A stretch of DNA of 62,000 nt from Acanthaster planci (lineage: Eukaryota; Echinodermata; Asteroidea; Valvatida; Acanthasteridae), in the NCBI RefSeq assembly GCF_001949145.1, contig NW_019091399.1, forward strand, positions 1,269,349-1,331,348, read 5' to 3'. Under the pieces are notes generated by a model, which saw only the letters and a program-made list of their open reading frames with translations, ran no database searches and was not told where the DNA came from. Of the stretch, positions 49,101 to 59,260 are shown in pieces (the first letter of the stretch is position 1; each line of letters starts with the position of its first letter). The translations under genes were made by a program, and so were the position numbers.

Positions 49101-52100
49101 TCGCTGATGGTATACTTGTCATTGACAGAGGGGTCCCAAGCCAGCCAGCCTAATCTGTGATCAGGCTCTAGAGATTCGTCCCAACCCTCTACTGCAAGAA
49201 CAGAACCAAGAAGGACACAAGACTTGAGAGGAAGAGCTGTGACAACTCAACTGAGCTCAAATTCAACTGAAACTTAAAATTCCCAAACATCTGGCTCTTG
49301 CACTCTCCAAACTGTAGATGTGGACCTCCCCCCCCCATCCCAAACCTTCTCAATCCCCTGGCTGGTTTTGGAGGATTTTTGAGGAGACCGAATGGCAAAA
49401 TGGTGTGGGTGATTGCAATAAAGGCACTGTGTCAAGGTTCTGGGTTAGAAATTATGCCGTTTATGCTTGGCCTTACATAAATTCTTGCCTTGATCATGCA
49501 TGTATGTAAAGTTATCCCCACTGCTCCAGGATACCATTCACACTGCTGGAACAAATGACAGTACTTGCTAGAGGATTTTGAAGGACTAAGACAGTCGTTA
49601 CCCCTCTAAGAAAAAAAGAAATGTAACACTGGAACATTTGGGGAGATCTAGGCTGTATCTGACTTGTCCATAAAGTCAACACGATATTTACCTATCAGGT
49701 CTGGAATCCTCGCTTGGAATTCTGGACCGACATTGATGTGGCTGATGAGAGGGAAAAAAATAGCTCACTAGCAAATTAAATGTGCATGTACATTATCATC
49801 GGTTAACCCTCACGACTGTTATAGTCGAGTCCATCTGAAGACCCTCCAAGACCATCTCAAGTCATTCACTCTCAAGCCAAGTCACAAGCTTTTCAAATGT
49901 AGTATGGCCAAAAATCTCCTTTGTCACTTTTCAACCTGTTACTTATAATTGGTGTCGTGAAAGGACTTGTGACAGATTCGACTACAATACGGACCTCTAA
50001 CTCTCCCAAAGCCTCCAAGATCCACACTTGATTTGTGCTGGATTGGATGGCTTCAGGAAGCTCAAGCCCTGACATCATCATTCTGCATTGAGTCCCCATG
50101 TTCCACTTTCATGTTTTAAGAAAGGGAAACTAAGACCAGGCTTAAAGAACAGTGTCTGATTTTGGCAACAATAGAAAGGTTCGACCTACAAAATGTCTCA
50201 GAAGTTAGAATTTAGCAGCATATTTTCTCCAACCTGTTCAATTCTTCAATGCCTGCCCTAATGGGATATTTGTTGGCGGTGATTAGATCTTACTGCATCT
50301 CTGAATCACTAACGTTTGAACCGAATCCTAAGCTCCTGTTTTTCTTGAGGCATGGAATTTTATGCGCAGAGATGCCAAATCCACAAACTCTATTTGTATT
50401 ACCAATGTGGTCAGGTGCATCAAATGATTTACATGTACATGGTCCAGTTTAAAGAATCATTGTCACTTACGGTTCAGCCGAGGAGAAGACAAAGTTGGAG
50501 GATTGTTCATCAGCTGCTGAAGCACTACCTACATGTACACCCACAAGATGGAAAGAGAAATGCTGATAACATGAATGACAAAGGCAAACGTTTCTAGAGA
50601 ATTGTATAACAAGCAGTAAAAACCCAGTACAGAACAGTGAACATAAATGAAGTTGACTTGAGTGTGAGGAACTCAAAAGGAAAATTGAAATGTCACTTAC
50701 TTCTACGATGCATGGAGATCATGCTTGGTGTCTTCGGAGTCATTGATGGCAACTGAACTGGCCCCACATTGAAATACAAGCCGGGCCCACTGCGGATTGG
50801 GCTCAGCATGGGTGGAGGGGTGTACGGCGGAGGGGTGGTCCCAGAACCGGAACTGCGGTAGGAGTGGTGCTGGTACAGCCCTCCTAATTCCCGAGGAGAC
50901 CTCATCTGTGACTGATAGGTTCCGGGGATGATACCACCAGGTGTTCCTGTGTTAACGCATGAGGGGATGTGCAATGGCGATGGGCGAGGCCGCTTTTTTG
51001 TCGGGCTGGGCTGCATGGGGGGTGGGGGATTCCGGAAAACGTTCTGATCTTCAGGCGGTTTAATAGCCTCCAGTCTGGGTGGACTGAGGTCTTGCTCTGC
51101 TGCACTGATTGAAAGTGGGGTCTGCTGCATGTTGGCCATGGTTGTGACCAGCTCCGTGGTTGTAATTGGCTCTGACTTCAGGAGTTTCTGCACTGTTTGT
51201 GAGGTCACTGCTGGGTAGCTCATTGGGACAGAGTAAGGCATATCCTTGACACGGCTGATGGACACGGGCATCAGCTGAGGGTAAGAGCTGGGCAGCTGCT
51301 GGTGGTGGTGGTGGGCAAAGGAGGTCTCAGAAAAGAACGGGTTACTGGGCTTGGGCACACTGGGCATGTTGTGCTCCCGCTTCACCGGGGCACTCAAGTC
51401 CATCTGCTGGGGCCGGAGTTGATTCAGGAGGGGCATCTGTGTCACCGAGGGCAGCTGGGGGAGTCCTGGCATCGGCATGGTGAACGAGGGTGCTGGCATG
51501 GGCATGTGAAGGGAGGCCGAATGCGTCTGGCCGGGCCCAGCGGCCTGAGTGACAGGCAGGGACTGGTGGTTGGGGAGGGAGTGAGTGGTAGGAATAGTGG
51601 CGGAGGACCCTCTGGTCTCGAGAGGAACCCTGGCCTGAGTGGTGCGTGGAGGGGTGGAAGCTTGCTGGCGGGGAAGAACTTTGTTGTCTACTTTCACAGA
51701 GTCCATAGCCTCCCCTCGGGCATTGTTGTAACCCCCATGGAGTCTCATATGCCCATTCAATGCTGGCATGCTCTTGAACACTCTCTTACACACAGAGCAC
51801 TCCACAGGCTGTTGGTTCTTCTCTTTGCCATCAGTACTGCCCAAATAATAACATGTCAATGAAACAAGCTGAGTGGCACCAATGGACTCACATGCAATGT
51901 GCGAGCCATGCGACTCTGATCTTTTAACAACGACTGTGGTTCCACAGGAATGCAACTATACAAGAATCAAGCACCAAGTGCCATCGTACGAATAAATAAT
52001 GTTCAGAAGTGAATCATGATGACAAGGTGAAAGGTGGAATGTTCAATTATATAAAGTGAAGTCAAGTAGAAAGCAGCATTCCATTTGTCACTGATTGAGA

Positions 52101-53287
52101 TTATTCTTTCAACCACACGAATTTTGAAACATTAGCTCTCTTTTACAACATTTGAATAAATTCCTACATGTACATCATCTATATAAACACAAGTATATCC
52201 TTGCACCGTCTTGGAGTCCAGACATTCATGTTCAAAAAATGTAATTTCCGTTACTGGTGGCACTGAAATTCTCATATTTTACAGTGGCTGTGCCAAGTAT
52301 TAGAACAAAAATTCAAGAACACATGATGAAGGGTTTTTCCGATCAGGCGAGAGGGGCTTATTCTGGGCACTGTATTGAAAAACACTGTATCATTCATTTC
52401 TTCCCCCTTACCTCTTCGCAGGTGATGGCCCCCTGGGAGAAGGTTGCCTTACATCTACAGACATGGGAGGGGTAGTTCCTAGAGGACGCCTTACGCTTGG
52501 GTTACTCAATGGATTGCCTGACAAAGCAGACATCGTGGTTGACAGCCTGGGGGCAGGAATACCCTCCATGATCAAGTTTCTGGAGTTGGTCAGGCCCTCA
52601 TACTGGGAGGTTATATTCCACGAGGAGGCCGGCAGCTGGTTGGAACCAGCAGGATTGATTAGGTCTCCAAAGCGTTGCAGTGAGGGCACATCCTGAGGCA
52701 CAGGCACCGGTATCTGAGGGTTTAGGGTCAGACCTTCTGACTGGTTGCTGGGCGAGGTGGCAGAGATGGGAAGGCTGGTCTGGGCACGCTGAGCGGCCTG
52801 GGCGAGGAACTGCAGCGCTGCACTGGAGCTGGAACCCTGGCCCTCAGAGGTTTGGCTGTTTGTGTTGTTCATCCCACCCTGGTGTTGGGACTGTTGTTGT
52901 TGCTGTTGCTGTTGCTGCTGCTGTTGCTGCTGTGAAGGCTGCTGCATCAGCCCCGAGGTGAAGTTGTTGGCAGTCAGACTGCCCATGACCGGCATGCTGG
53001 ACAAGGTGTTGACCGTACTCATGTAGGCGACAGAGTTTGCCGGAAGTCCCGAGGGGTGGCCTTGACCCTGGCCTTGGGTCTGGGCCTGCGCAGCCGCCTC
53101 CTCAGCTGCTATGAGTTCAGGATCTTTCTCATCTCCCGTGTACTTCATGTGCTCTTCCATGACCAAGCCATTGTGCTGGGATTCAAAGTGCCTCCGCAAT
53201 GAGCGGATGTCACAGTAGGACTTGCTGCAATCCGGAACTGTGCACTCATAGGGTTTTTTGCTACGATGCGTCAGCATATGGCCAGCC
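40119..53287 (-). CDS. TRERF1/ZNF541: TRERF1/ZNF541/MIDEAS-type C2H2 and ELM2-SANT corepressor (5' end missing)
   Basis: Twelve - strand exons join in phase to 1139 aa plus a split first codon: 53287-52412, 51836-50701, 50528-50471, 49741-49692, 49191-49099, 48776-48673, 47725-47650, 46874-46786, 46222-46085, 45008-44829, 41389-41142 and 40491-40119. Order: the second half of a C2H2 finger (AGHMLTHR) then YECTVPDCSKSYCDIRSLRRH; a Gln/Ser/Pro-rich stretch with a polyQ run; the finger VECSVCKRVFKSMPALNGH; a Pro-rich stretch; ELM2 (PHINVGPEFQARIPDLI to LPGGARNIEYAHHCLYKADG); SANT (SSWSQGERKIFRDYF to KTVKEIVEYYYRWKKL); two more fingers, FTCNHPDCDATFKSRQALNGH and YPCKICGKVFIKVKSRSAH, each split by an intron; and an acidic, Ser/Arg-rich tail. 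In vertebrates ELM2-SANT proteins of this family recruit HDAC1/2 (MiDAC complex), and ZNF541 acts in meiosis. The 5' exons with the first fingers were not found before 62000. Confidence 0.92.
40650..40830. mobile_element. About 181-bp Tc1/mariner-type MITE in the last intron of the corepressor gene
   Basis: The left end AGTTGACTCTTGTTATAA is inverted at the right end as TTATAACAAGGGGCGACT, with three mismatches in 18. Extra GTTATAAC and GTTGTAACGAAC motifs lie inside. TA dinucleotides lie just outside both ends, but the exact boundary is uncertain by one or two bases. There is no ORF. Confidence 0.6.
42907..43000. repeat. About 50-bp imperfect tandem duplication
   Basis: The string AAGAATGTTCCTTGAATTTC occurs at about 42910 and again at about 42960, each followed by a CAGGTGCT-TGATTT-GTC segment. 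The second unit has lost a few bases. It is a local duplication within the large intron between the last two finger-bearing exons. Confidence 0.7.
43615..44015. mobile_element. 401-bp MITE with TA target duplication; inverted ends carry an ATGCAAAT octamer
   Basis: The left end ATGGACCTTTCCCATG continues to AAATATGCAAAT. The right end is its inverse from ATTTGCATATTTCATG to GGTCCAT, with one mismatch in about 28 bp. TA flanks both sides (43613-43614 and 44016-44017). There is no ORF. Each terminal repeat includes ATGCAAAT, the octamer recognised by POU/Oct factors. It lies in the intron between the 45008-44829 and 41389-41142 exons. Confidence 0.8.
44221..44296. repeat. Short inverted repeat (76 bp)
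   Basis: TTAACCCTTGCTCAGCC on the left is inverted as GGCGAGCAAGGGTTCTAA on the right. The sequence between is about 45 bp. It could be a very short MITE or a hairpin; no family was recognised. Confidence 0.45.
48040..48600. repeat. Dispersed GGTGTTGGAxTTTGTGTGATTxGGTACTG motif repeats
   Basis: Variants of GTTGGAATTTGT and GATTAGGTACTG recur at about 48045, 48090, 48130, 48395, 48480, 48525 and 48575, with irregular spacing. It looks like a decayed tandem repeat in the intron upstream of the 47725-47650 exon. Function is unknown. Confidence 0.4.
49813..49992. mobile_element. hAT-like MITE, copy 3 (degenerate, 180 bp)
   Basis: Its ends CGACTGTTATAGTCGAGTCC and GATTCGACTACAATACGG are decayed versions of the termini of copies 1 and 2, and it keeps the internal blocks AAGTCACAAGCTTTTCAAATG and GAAAGGACTTGTGACAG. 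The flanking 8-mers AACCCTCA and ACCTCTAA match at 5 of 8. Most of the tandem right half is missing, which accounts for the shorter length. Confidence 0.6.
52891..52932 (-). repeat. CAG/CAA run encoding polyglutamine in the corepressor
   Basis: Fourteen consecutive CAA and CAG codons (read on the - strand) encode a polyQ stretch within the Gln-rich region after the second zinc finger. The mixture of CAA and CAG suggests it is reasonably stable. Confidence 0.9.
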
Positions 53288-56200
53288 CTTAAAAACAAGA
53301 TTAAAAAAATCACTTTAACATCTTACACTGCAGTTGACAAATATTTCTTACTGGATATAAAATGCAATGCTTTCTTCTGTAAAAGCCCCTCTGTATGAAA
53401 AAATAGAAACCAAATGATCACGGACATCTGGTTTATACGGCTCCCTGTTTGCCTTTCAAAACACAGAACTGAGGATTTTCTCTGAATGCTTTTGCTTAGG
53501 TACAAGTAGGTTAAAGTCTATCATCAGCTCGTCAGGCCAATGTTAATCTCTGGTTTCACTGGCACAAAACTGGAAAAATCTGGTTCCTCCTGTATCGGAT
53601 TCTAATCTATCACTGGTTACAACCAGCTTAATGTATATCAGAACCATTTATGCTCCTGGGTAAAGAGTGGCAAGTGGAACGTTAAGAGACTTTCCCAAGC
53701 AGAGTCCTAGCTGTCATTTGCCACTGTCGTCACGTGGCAAATACTGCACTAAGTTTGGCTATAGTCCTAAGCAATTGTTGAGAAAACAGTTGTCTTCATC
53801 ACTGCACCAAAAAAAAGTAATGCAGCTTCAAACATGTGTTTTTTGCAAAACGAACTGGCTATTATTGAGGATATGCCAGCTTCAAAAATGAAGGACACAA
53901 CACATTTCCAAGCAGCTGGATCAAACCAAAACAAAGGCCCATGAGTGACAAAATATACAAGTATCCTTCTAATTTTGTAACGTGTATACACCAGATACTG
54001 TAGCTACAGGAATTTGTGTTACAAATGTTAAACCATGACCTGAACAGAACACGTTACAGGCTGACAACACTGTGAAGATGAGGGTACACATGTCATCTTT
54101 TTTCTTTCATGGGAAACTGACTAGTTGGAAGAGGAACCAAACAACCCCACCTTTGTCTAAACCATATCCTGTCTTTCACACACTTTTGCAGTCCAGTCGG
54201 AAATGTGAGGTGCCATCCAATTAGGTTGCAAATTACACTTTTATTTTTGACAATTTACATGTACTATGTGCACATTTACCAACAAATAGAGGAGAGGTCA
54301 GAGGTGACTGCAAACATGTGCAAGCACAACTTTTACTTTTAACAAGTACATGTATTTAAAGGAAATAGGCAGTCATATTTGACCTTTAAATGATCTCAGG
54401 TCATGAATGTGAACTGATATTGTGGTTTAATTGGGACTGCTTCTAAAAAATCCCATCTACGGTAGCTACTAATTGAAGTACATGTACTTTTGGAACATTC
54501 AGTTCAAAATGTTGCACCAGATGCACTATGGATGACGAGCTTCACACACTGGAGATCAACAACTCTCTCTGTCAAAACAGTGAACATAAATCTGCACACT
54601 ACCGTGTTTACAACAAGATCTGAAATTCATGTTCTTCAACACTACATTGTATCATACAGACAATCTTCATTATCTGAACATACCAAAGGCTGTCAGAATC
54701 CTTTCCCACTAATCTTCACCACTGCCAATATGTGACAGTGCATGGCTCCAACTACATGTACTGTACATGTACAGTCTACAGATCTTGATGGCCATGAAAG
54801 TGTGATGCACAGGTACATGCATAAAACCCTGAAGCAATGCATGGTTGTGCTGGACCTGGCTTTATGCAAATGAAGCACTTGCCTCATTCCACAGACCCTC
54901 TTTCAAGATAAACTTCTCTCAGCACTTCATCTACATGTACATGTACCTTTAAGGCAAGCTATGACCACCAAGAATGTGACTATGAAAGTATGATAATTGT
55001 GGTTGTTCATGTAAAAAAAACCCTCTTTCTCTAAGCAAAAAATTAAAAAAAAACAGATCAACATGGTCAAAGCAAATTGGCAACAGAATGGTTATCAGCC
55101 ATAAGCAGTGTGTTCACCCTGGACAGACACATGCATGACCTTTACCGAACCACCACATAATCAATAGGACACAATAGAAGTTCCAACCACAGCATTCTAA
55201 GCGCACTGACTGTTACACACCTGGCTGAGGCAGTCCCTAATGCAGAATGGGGGGACCCTGGGATCACAGCGGACTTCCCAGGCAGGAGAATCAATACTGG
55301 TGTGTGTGTGGGGGGGGTGTTATGTAACAATTGAAATGTCCCTATTGTTGTTTACAAAAATAATGAATTCTGAGTTTGATTAAGGAGCTGATGGAAGAGG
55401 TACTGGTACATGTAGGTTTGACCTACACAGCTGTGATCTAGGATGTACTGTACATAAACAAGTACATTACAACTGCAGAGGTTATATGAGTACTGCATCA
55501 TTAAATGCCATAACATCTACCGGTAGACATCTCAAACCTCTTTGGTATGGACAAAACCTCTGGAAGCATCCAGATTTTGAGCTAACAAAGGTTCCCAAGT
55601 TTTACACAGTCAAGTCATAATTATACCCACACACACAAAGTACAATATACATGTACACGTACATATACATGTATAGCTGCAACTCACTTCACATTGGCTA
55701 TTGACAACATTACTGTGGTTACTTTTCTTTTATCTATTCTACAGGTGCATGTTTTTGCACACACATCATCAAGTTATTGAGACTTTATGTTTTTACATGT
55801 ACCTAGAAGTTCAGCAAAAAACAGCCATTTAAACTGTGTACCTTCCTGTGGCAAAGTTTTCTTTCGTGTCATTCACTCTATCCTGTCTATCACACGATGC
55901 GCAAGGCAGGTCAGAGGTTTTCACTCACTCAGATTTTCCTATGTTTGGTCATATAACCTTCGCTTTGCAGTCACAGCTGAACACTAGACAGAATTAATGC
56001 TTGGACTCCCAATACGCAGGCTACAGCTAGGCCCACAGCAGCAAGCAATTAGGCTAGCTTGAAGGCCAGGTTGTGTTGTGGTTTTATGGAGGTTTAGGTG
56101 ACAAGTCCACCACAACAGCAGCATGTATACAAGTGTCCCTGAGTGAAAAGATAAACGTACATTTGGTAATACTGACTGTAACTAAAGTCTCATATTCTTT

Positions 56201-56559
56201 TGACACTTTTTGTGTTTTAGCAATGGCTTCTTTTGGATTTGCCACAAAAAATCTTTGAGGGGCCGAGTAGGCATTTAGAGTTACCGAGGTATCTTTGTAC
56301 ATACAGGCTTATTTGTTTGGATGGAATAAAGTCTTTGAAAGAGAGTTCTGACTTAACCAACTTTTGAGCTCATCAAGATTTTACTGTACATGTACATCAA
56401 GACTTTTACTCCCATGAATATACAGTATACTACATTTGAAAGTTAACGCTGCGAAAAGGAATGGGAAAAAATGCAAAAGGAATTTGCATTCACATTCGCA
56501 TTTCGCATTTTGACCACAACTTTTCTCCCTGCAAATTCACAGCCAATTCACAGCAAATC

Positions 56560-56720
56560 AGACGCGAAAGGGACGAAGGACGTGAGAAAATCATGCAAAA
56601 ACTGTGCAAACACATTGCAAAAACAATCAGTGTGCAAAAACAGTGGGAAAGTGGTGTGAAAATTTTGCAAAAACAGTGCAAAAGCTTGCTAAAAAAATGC
56701 AAAAACTTTCAAAAACGAGG
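56560..56720. repeat. GCAAAAAC-type degenerate simple repeat
   Basis: Motifs TGCAAAAAC, GTGCAAAAACAGTG and related variants recur about ten times with irregular spacing. This is a decayed simple repeat and it makes an open frame on the + strand that should not be taken as a gene. Confidence 0.6.
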
Positions 56721-56789
56721 AGCGTGGTGCAGTGAAATGATCCACACTTGCCCCACACGCAAGACTACTATGCAGTGAAGAGTCCATTC

Positions 56790-57070
56790 CAAGGCTGCGC
56801 TGCGCTTTGGGCCGGGGCCGATTCACCACGTGGAGTGTGCTGTTTGGCACCAGTACACTGTAGTCTAGTACTAGTAGTAGCGATCACACCATGCAGACAA
56901 GCACTAGGCCGTCCATGCAGCGCGATCGCAAGCATGTGCTCACCACAGCCAGCCGCGCCCGCGTGGCGCAGTTGTTTTCAAGGATTACCATAAATAAACA
57001 CTCGTCAACGTCAGAGAATAAATTCTTAAAAACTGGTTCTACTTCCGATAACATGCCTTCAAAAACAAAA
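56790..57070 (+). promoter_or_regulatory. CpG-rich segment with a possible first coding exon
   Basis: This segment has clearly more GC and CpG than its surroundings (for example GCGCGATCGC and GCCGCGCCCGCGTGGCGC near 56920-56965), as expected of a promoter. From ATG 56891 a + strand frame starts MQTSTRPSMQRDRKHV and stays open past a possible donor, GTAGGT, after 57072. It could be the first exon of a gene lying to the right, or non-coding promoter DNA of the corepressor gene. The protein is not recognised. Confidence 0.3.
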
Positions 57071-57849
57071 TCGGTAGGTCAGAATTTTGGGGAAAAGGGG
57101 AATATACTTTTGTGCATATTGAATGGGGTAATCAAGTACATGCCGAGACTCTTTCGATTAGTACAGAAAAAGCTAAAGGAAAAAAAGCCAAAAAAGTGAT
57201 GAAACCTAACCTTAAATAATTTAAAAGGTTCATAATTATTTAATACAATGGAGAACTTGCGTTGCGCATACCCCTGTGCACAACTGTAGTCGTGACAGGA
57301 AACTGGCGGATGATGTCCTTATATTGCTACGGAGCATGCGTAATGCAATGTGGGGAAGGCAATGAACCTCGTATTGTGGCGTGAAATTTTGTGGAAACAC
57401 ACTTGCTTCACATGCGAGTGGTACAACCTCAAATAAATTCCTAAACACAGAAAATACACACAGAGACAAACGAGATCAGGTTCTGCAAATTAATTTGCAG
57501 CAATCTTTCTCTATCGATGTTTTTTGACCTGCAATTGCAGAACAGAATGCATGTACCAATCCTGGTGGTGTCATAACGCTATTTGGCCAGTCAGATCCAA
57601 AGACTGATTAGCGCATTTCCAACATGCCCTCTTTTTTTTTTAGTACACTGTACCACACTACAGGAACCAGTAAAGCATTTGCTTAATAAAGCATTATTAC
57701 GCATGTGTTTTCATCACAATAGCAAACCCTGAAGGGAAATCGTGACAATGGAAGTTTCTTCTCAAATGTACATGTAGCAGTAAGGAAGCACTTTAGGTTT
57801 TTAAGCAAAAGCAATTGCATGAATGCACGTATTTTCCCCATGTACATCA

Positions 57850-57978
57850 TTATAGAGACTTTGCATGGTAGCCAATTTTCCAGGCACTTCTTTTGTCCCA
57901 CATGGAAACTTACTCTGTGCATATCATGTGAAGCAAAAGAACTGTCCTGCAAGATGGCTGCCATGCAAAGCCTTTATT
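57850..57978. mobile_element. 129-bp near-palindromic element
   Basis: The left arm (57850-57904, containing CTTTGCATGGTAGCCA, CCAGG and TCTTTTG) is the imperfect inverse of the right arm (57925-57978, containing CAAAAGA, CCTGC and TGGCTGCCATGCAAAG). The spacer is about 20 bp. Both strands therefore show similar open frames. A TA-type target site is possible but unclear. It is probably a small palindromic MITE. Confidence 0.6.
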
Positions 57979-59260
57979 GAAAAAGATGTCTCTGCCACAT
58001 GTGACCAGCTGCTTCGGGTACCTACATGCACCAGTATACATCATCTTCTTAAGTTACTCTTGTTCTGTTCATACAGTGTATTGTGTAAAACAGGTGAGCC
58101 TCTGGAGCAGGAAAAAGCATGTACAGAACATGTACATGTACTTAACTGCAGACATACGGTACATGTACGTGTACATATAACAAGTACACAAAGTACTGTA
58201 CCAGTACATGTGCACGTGAAGCTAAGCCTACATAATACAAGTGTGACTTCCAAGATCTGGTTTCCATCATGTAAACATCAACTTGATACTGGTTGTGTTT
58301 ACATTTTACAACATGGCATATACGTGTAGAAGCTACCAGTAATAATTTAATTTCCAAATTTATTAACAATGCATCTAGGCAGATTCTGCTTCACTGACCT
58401 CTGTAGTTTAATAGTGTTCCTTTTTGTACTGGTAAGTTTCAAGACAAAAAGAGAAATTCTTGTCTGTTTTCAACCATTAAAAAGCTTCACCCCTTTAGCT
58501 AAAAAAAACAAAATAAAATGGAATCATTCCGGAATCAATCATTCACAAATAGGACTACTTCTGACCAGTTACAAGATTTGTCTGACCCAGCCAGTAGTGC
58601 CAGGTGTGCACAACTCTTACTGTTCTCAGCAAACATTTTATGCGTCAACAACTGATCGGTTATTTCTAGCGAGTCTTCTTCAAAAAAGGTGATTGGTCCG
58701 ATCTATGACTGCTGGTAACGACGCCCCTTTCTTTGGAGCAACAGTTGAAACCATTCCATAGGATTCTTAATATTGTTTCTGACCATCAAGTCAAACATAT
58801 CGGAAGTTGTAGAAGCATTAATGTTTTGAATGTTTGCAAATGTGACCGATGCTATGCTACAGGTGTGTACGCTATTACAGGTGTATGTACCATACGCTGA
58901 GTCTGAACAAGCCATGGTTGATAGTGAAGTTCAAACGCTCAGACACCTACACAAGAAAAGAAATGCAAATTCTACAACACCATTACTTCTGTGCATGCGC
59001 CAGTATATGTAATTGACAAGGCATTCCATCATCCATGCAAAAACTGTTCAATGAATCAGTCTAAATGTACTGCCTTAAAAGCTTTTCATCCGACAACTTT
59101 ACAGCTAATTTTCAGAACTGAAAGTACAGGTGTCAGGCTGACTTGAGGGTGGCAGGTCGCAAATTTGAGGTAAAAATATGGCATGTGCACAAACAGATAT
59201 TATATGTTATGCACCTAATGTACCGGTACCAGGTATTTGTTTACCAGGGAGTGTCTGCTG

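Noticed and set aside
51302-51862. 186-codon + strand ORF
   Set aside because: It is the antisense shadow of the large corepressor exon 51836-50701, which has clear zinc-finger coding and in-phase splice sites on the - strand.
56461-56778. 105-codon + strand Lys/Gln-rich ORF
   Set aside because: It comes from a GCAAAAAC-type simple repeat, with no homology recognised and no splice context.
57865-58329. 154-codon + strand ORF
   Set aside because: Its start is the near-palindromic element and the remainder is rich in TACATGTA palindromes; there is no domain.
58703-58915. - strand ORF ending SDMFDLMVRNNIKNPMEWFQ and onward
   Set aside because: The composition is protein-like, but no family is recognised and no splice or gene context supports it. 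It was left out of the features.
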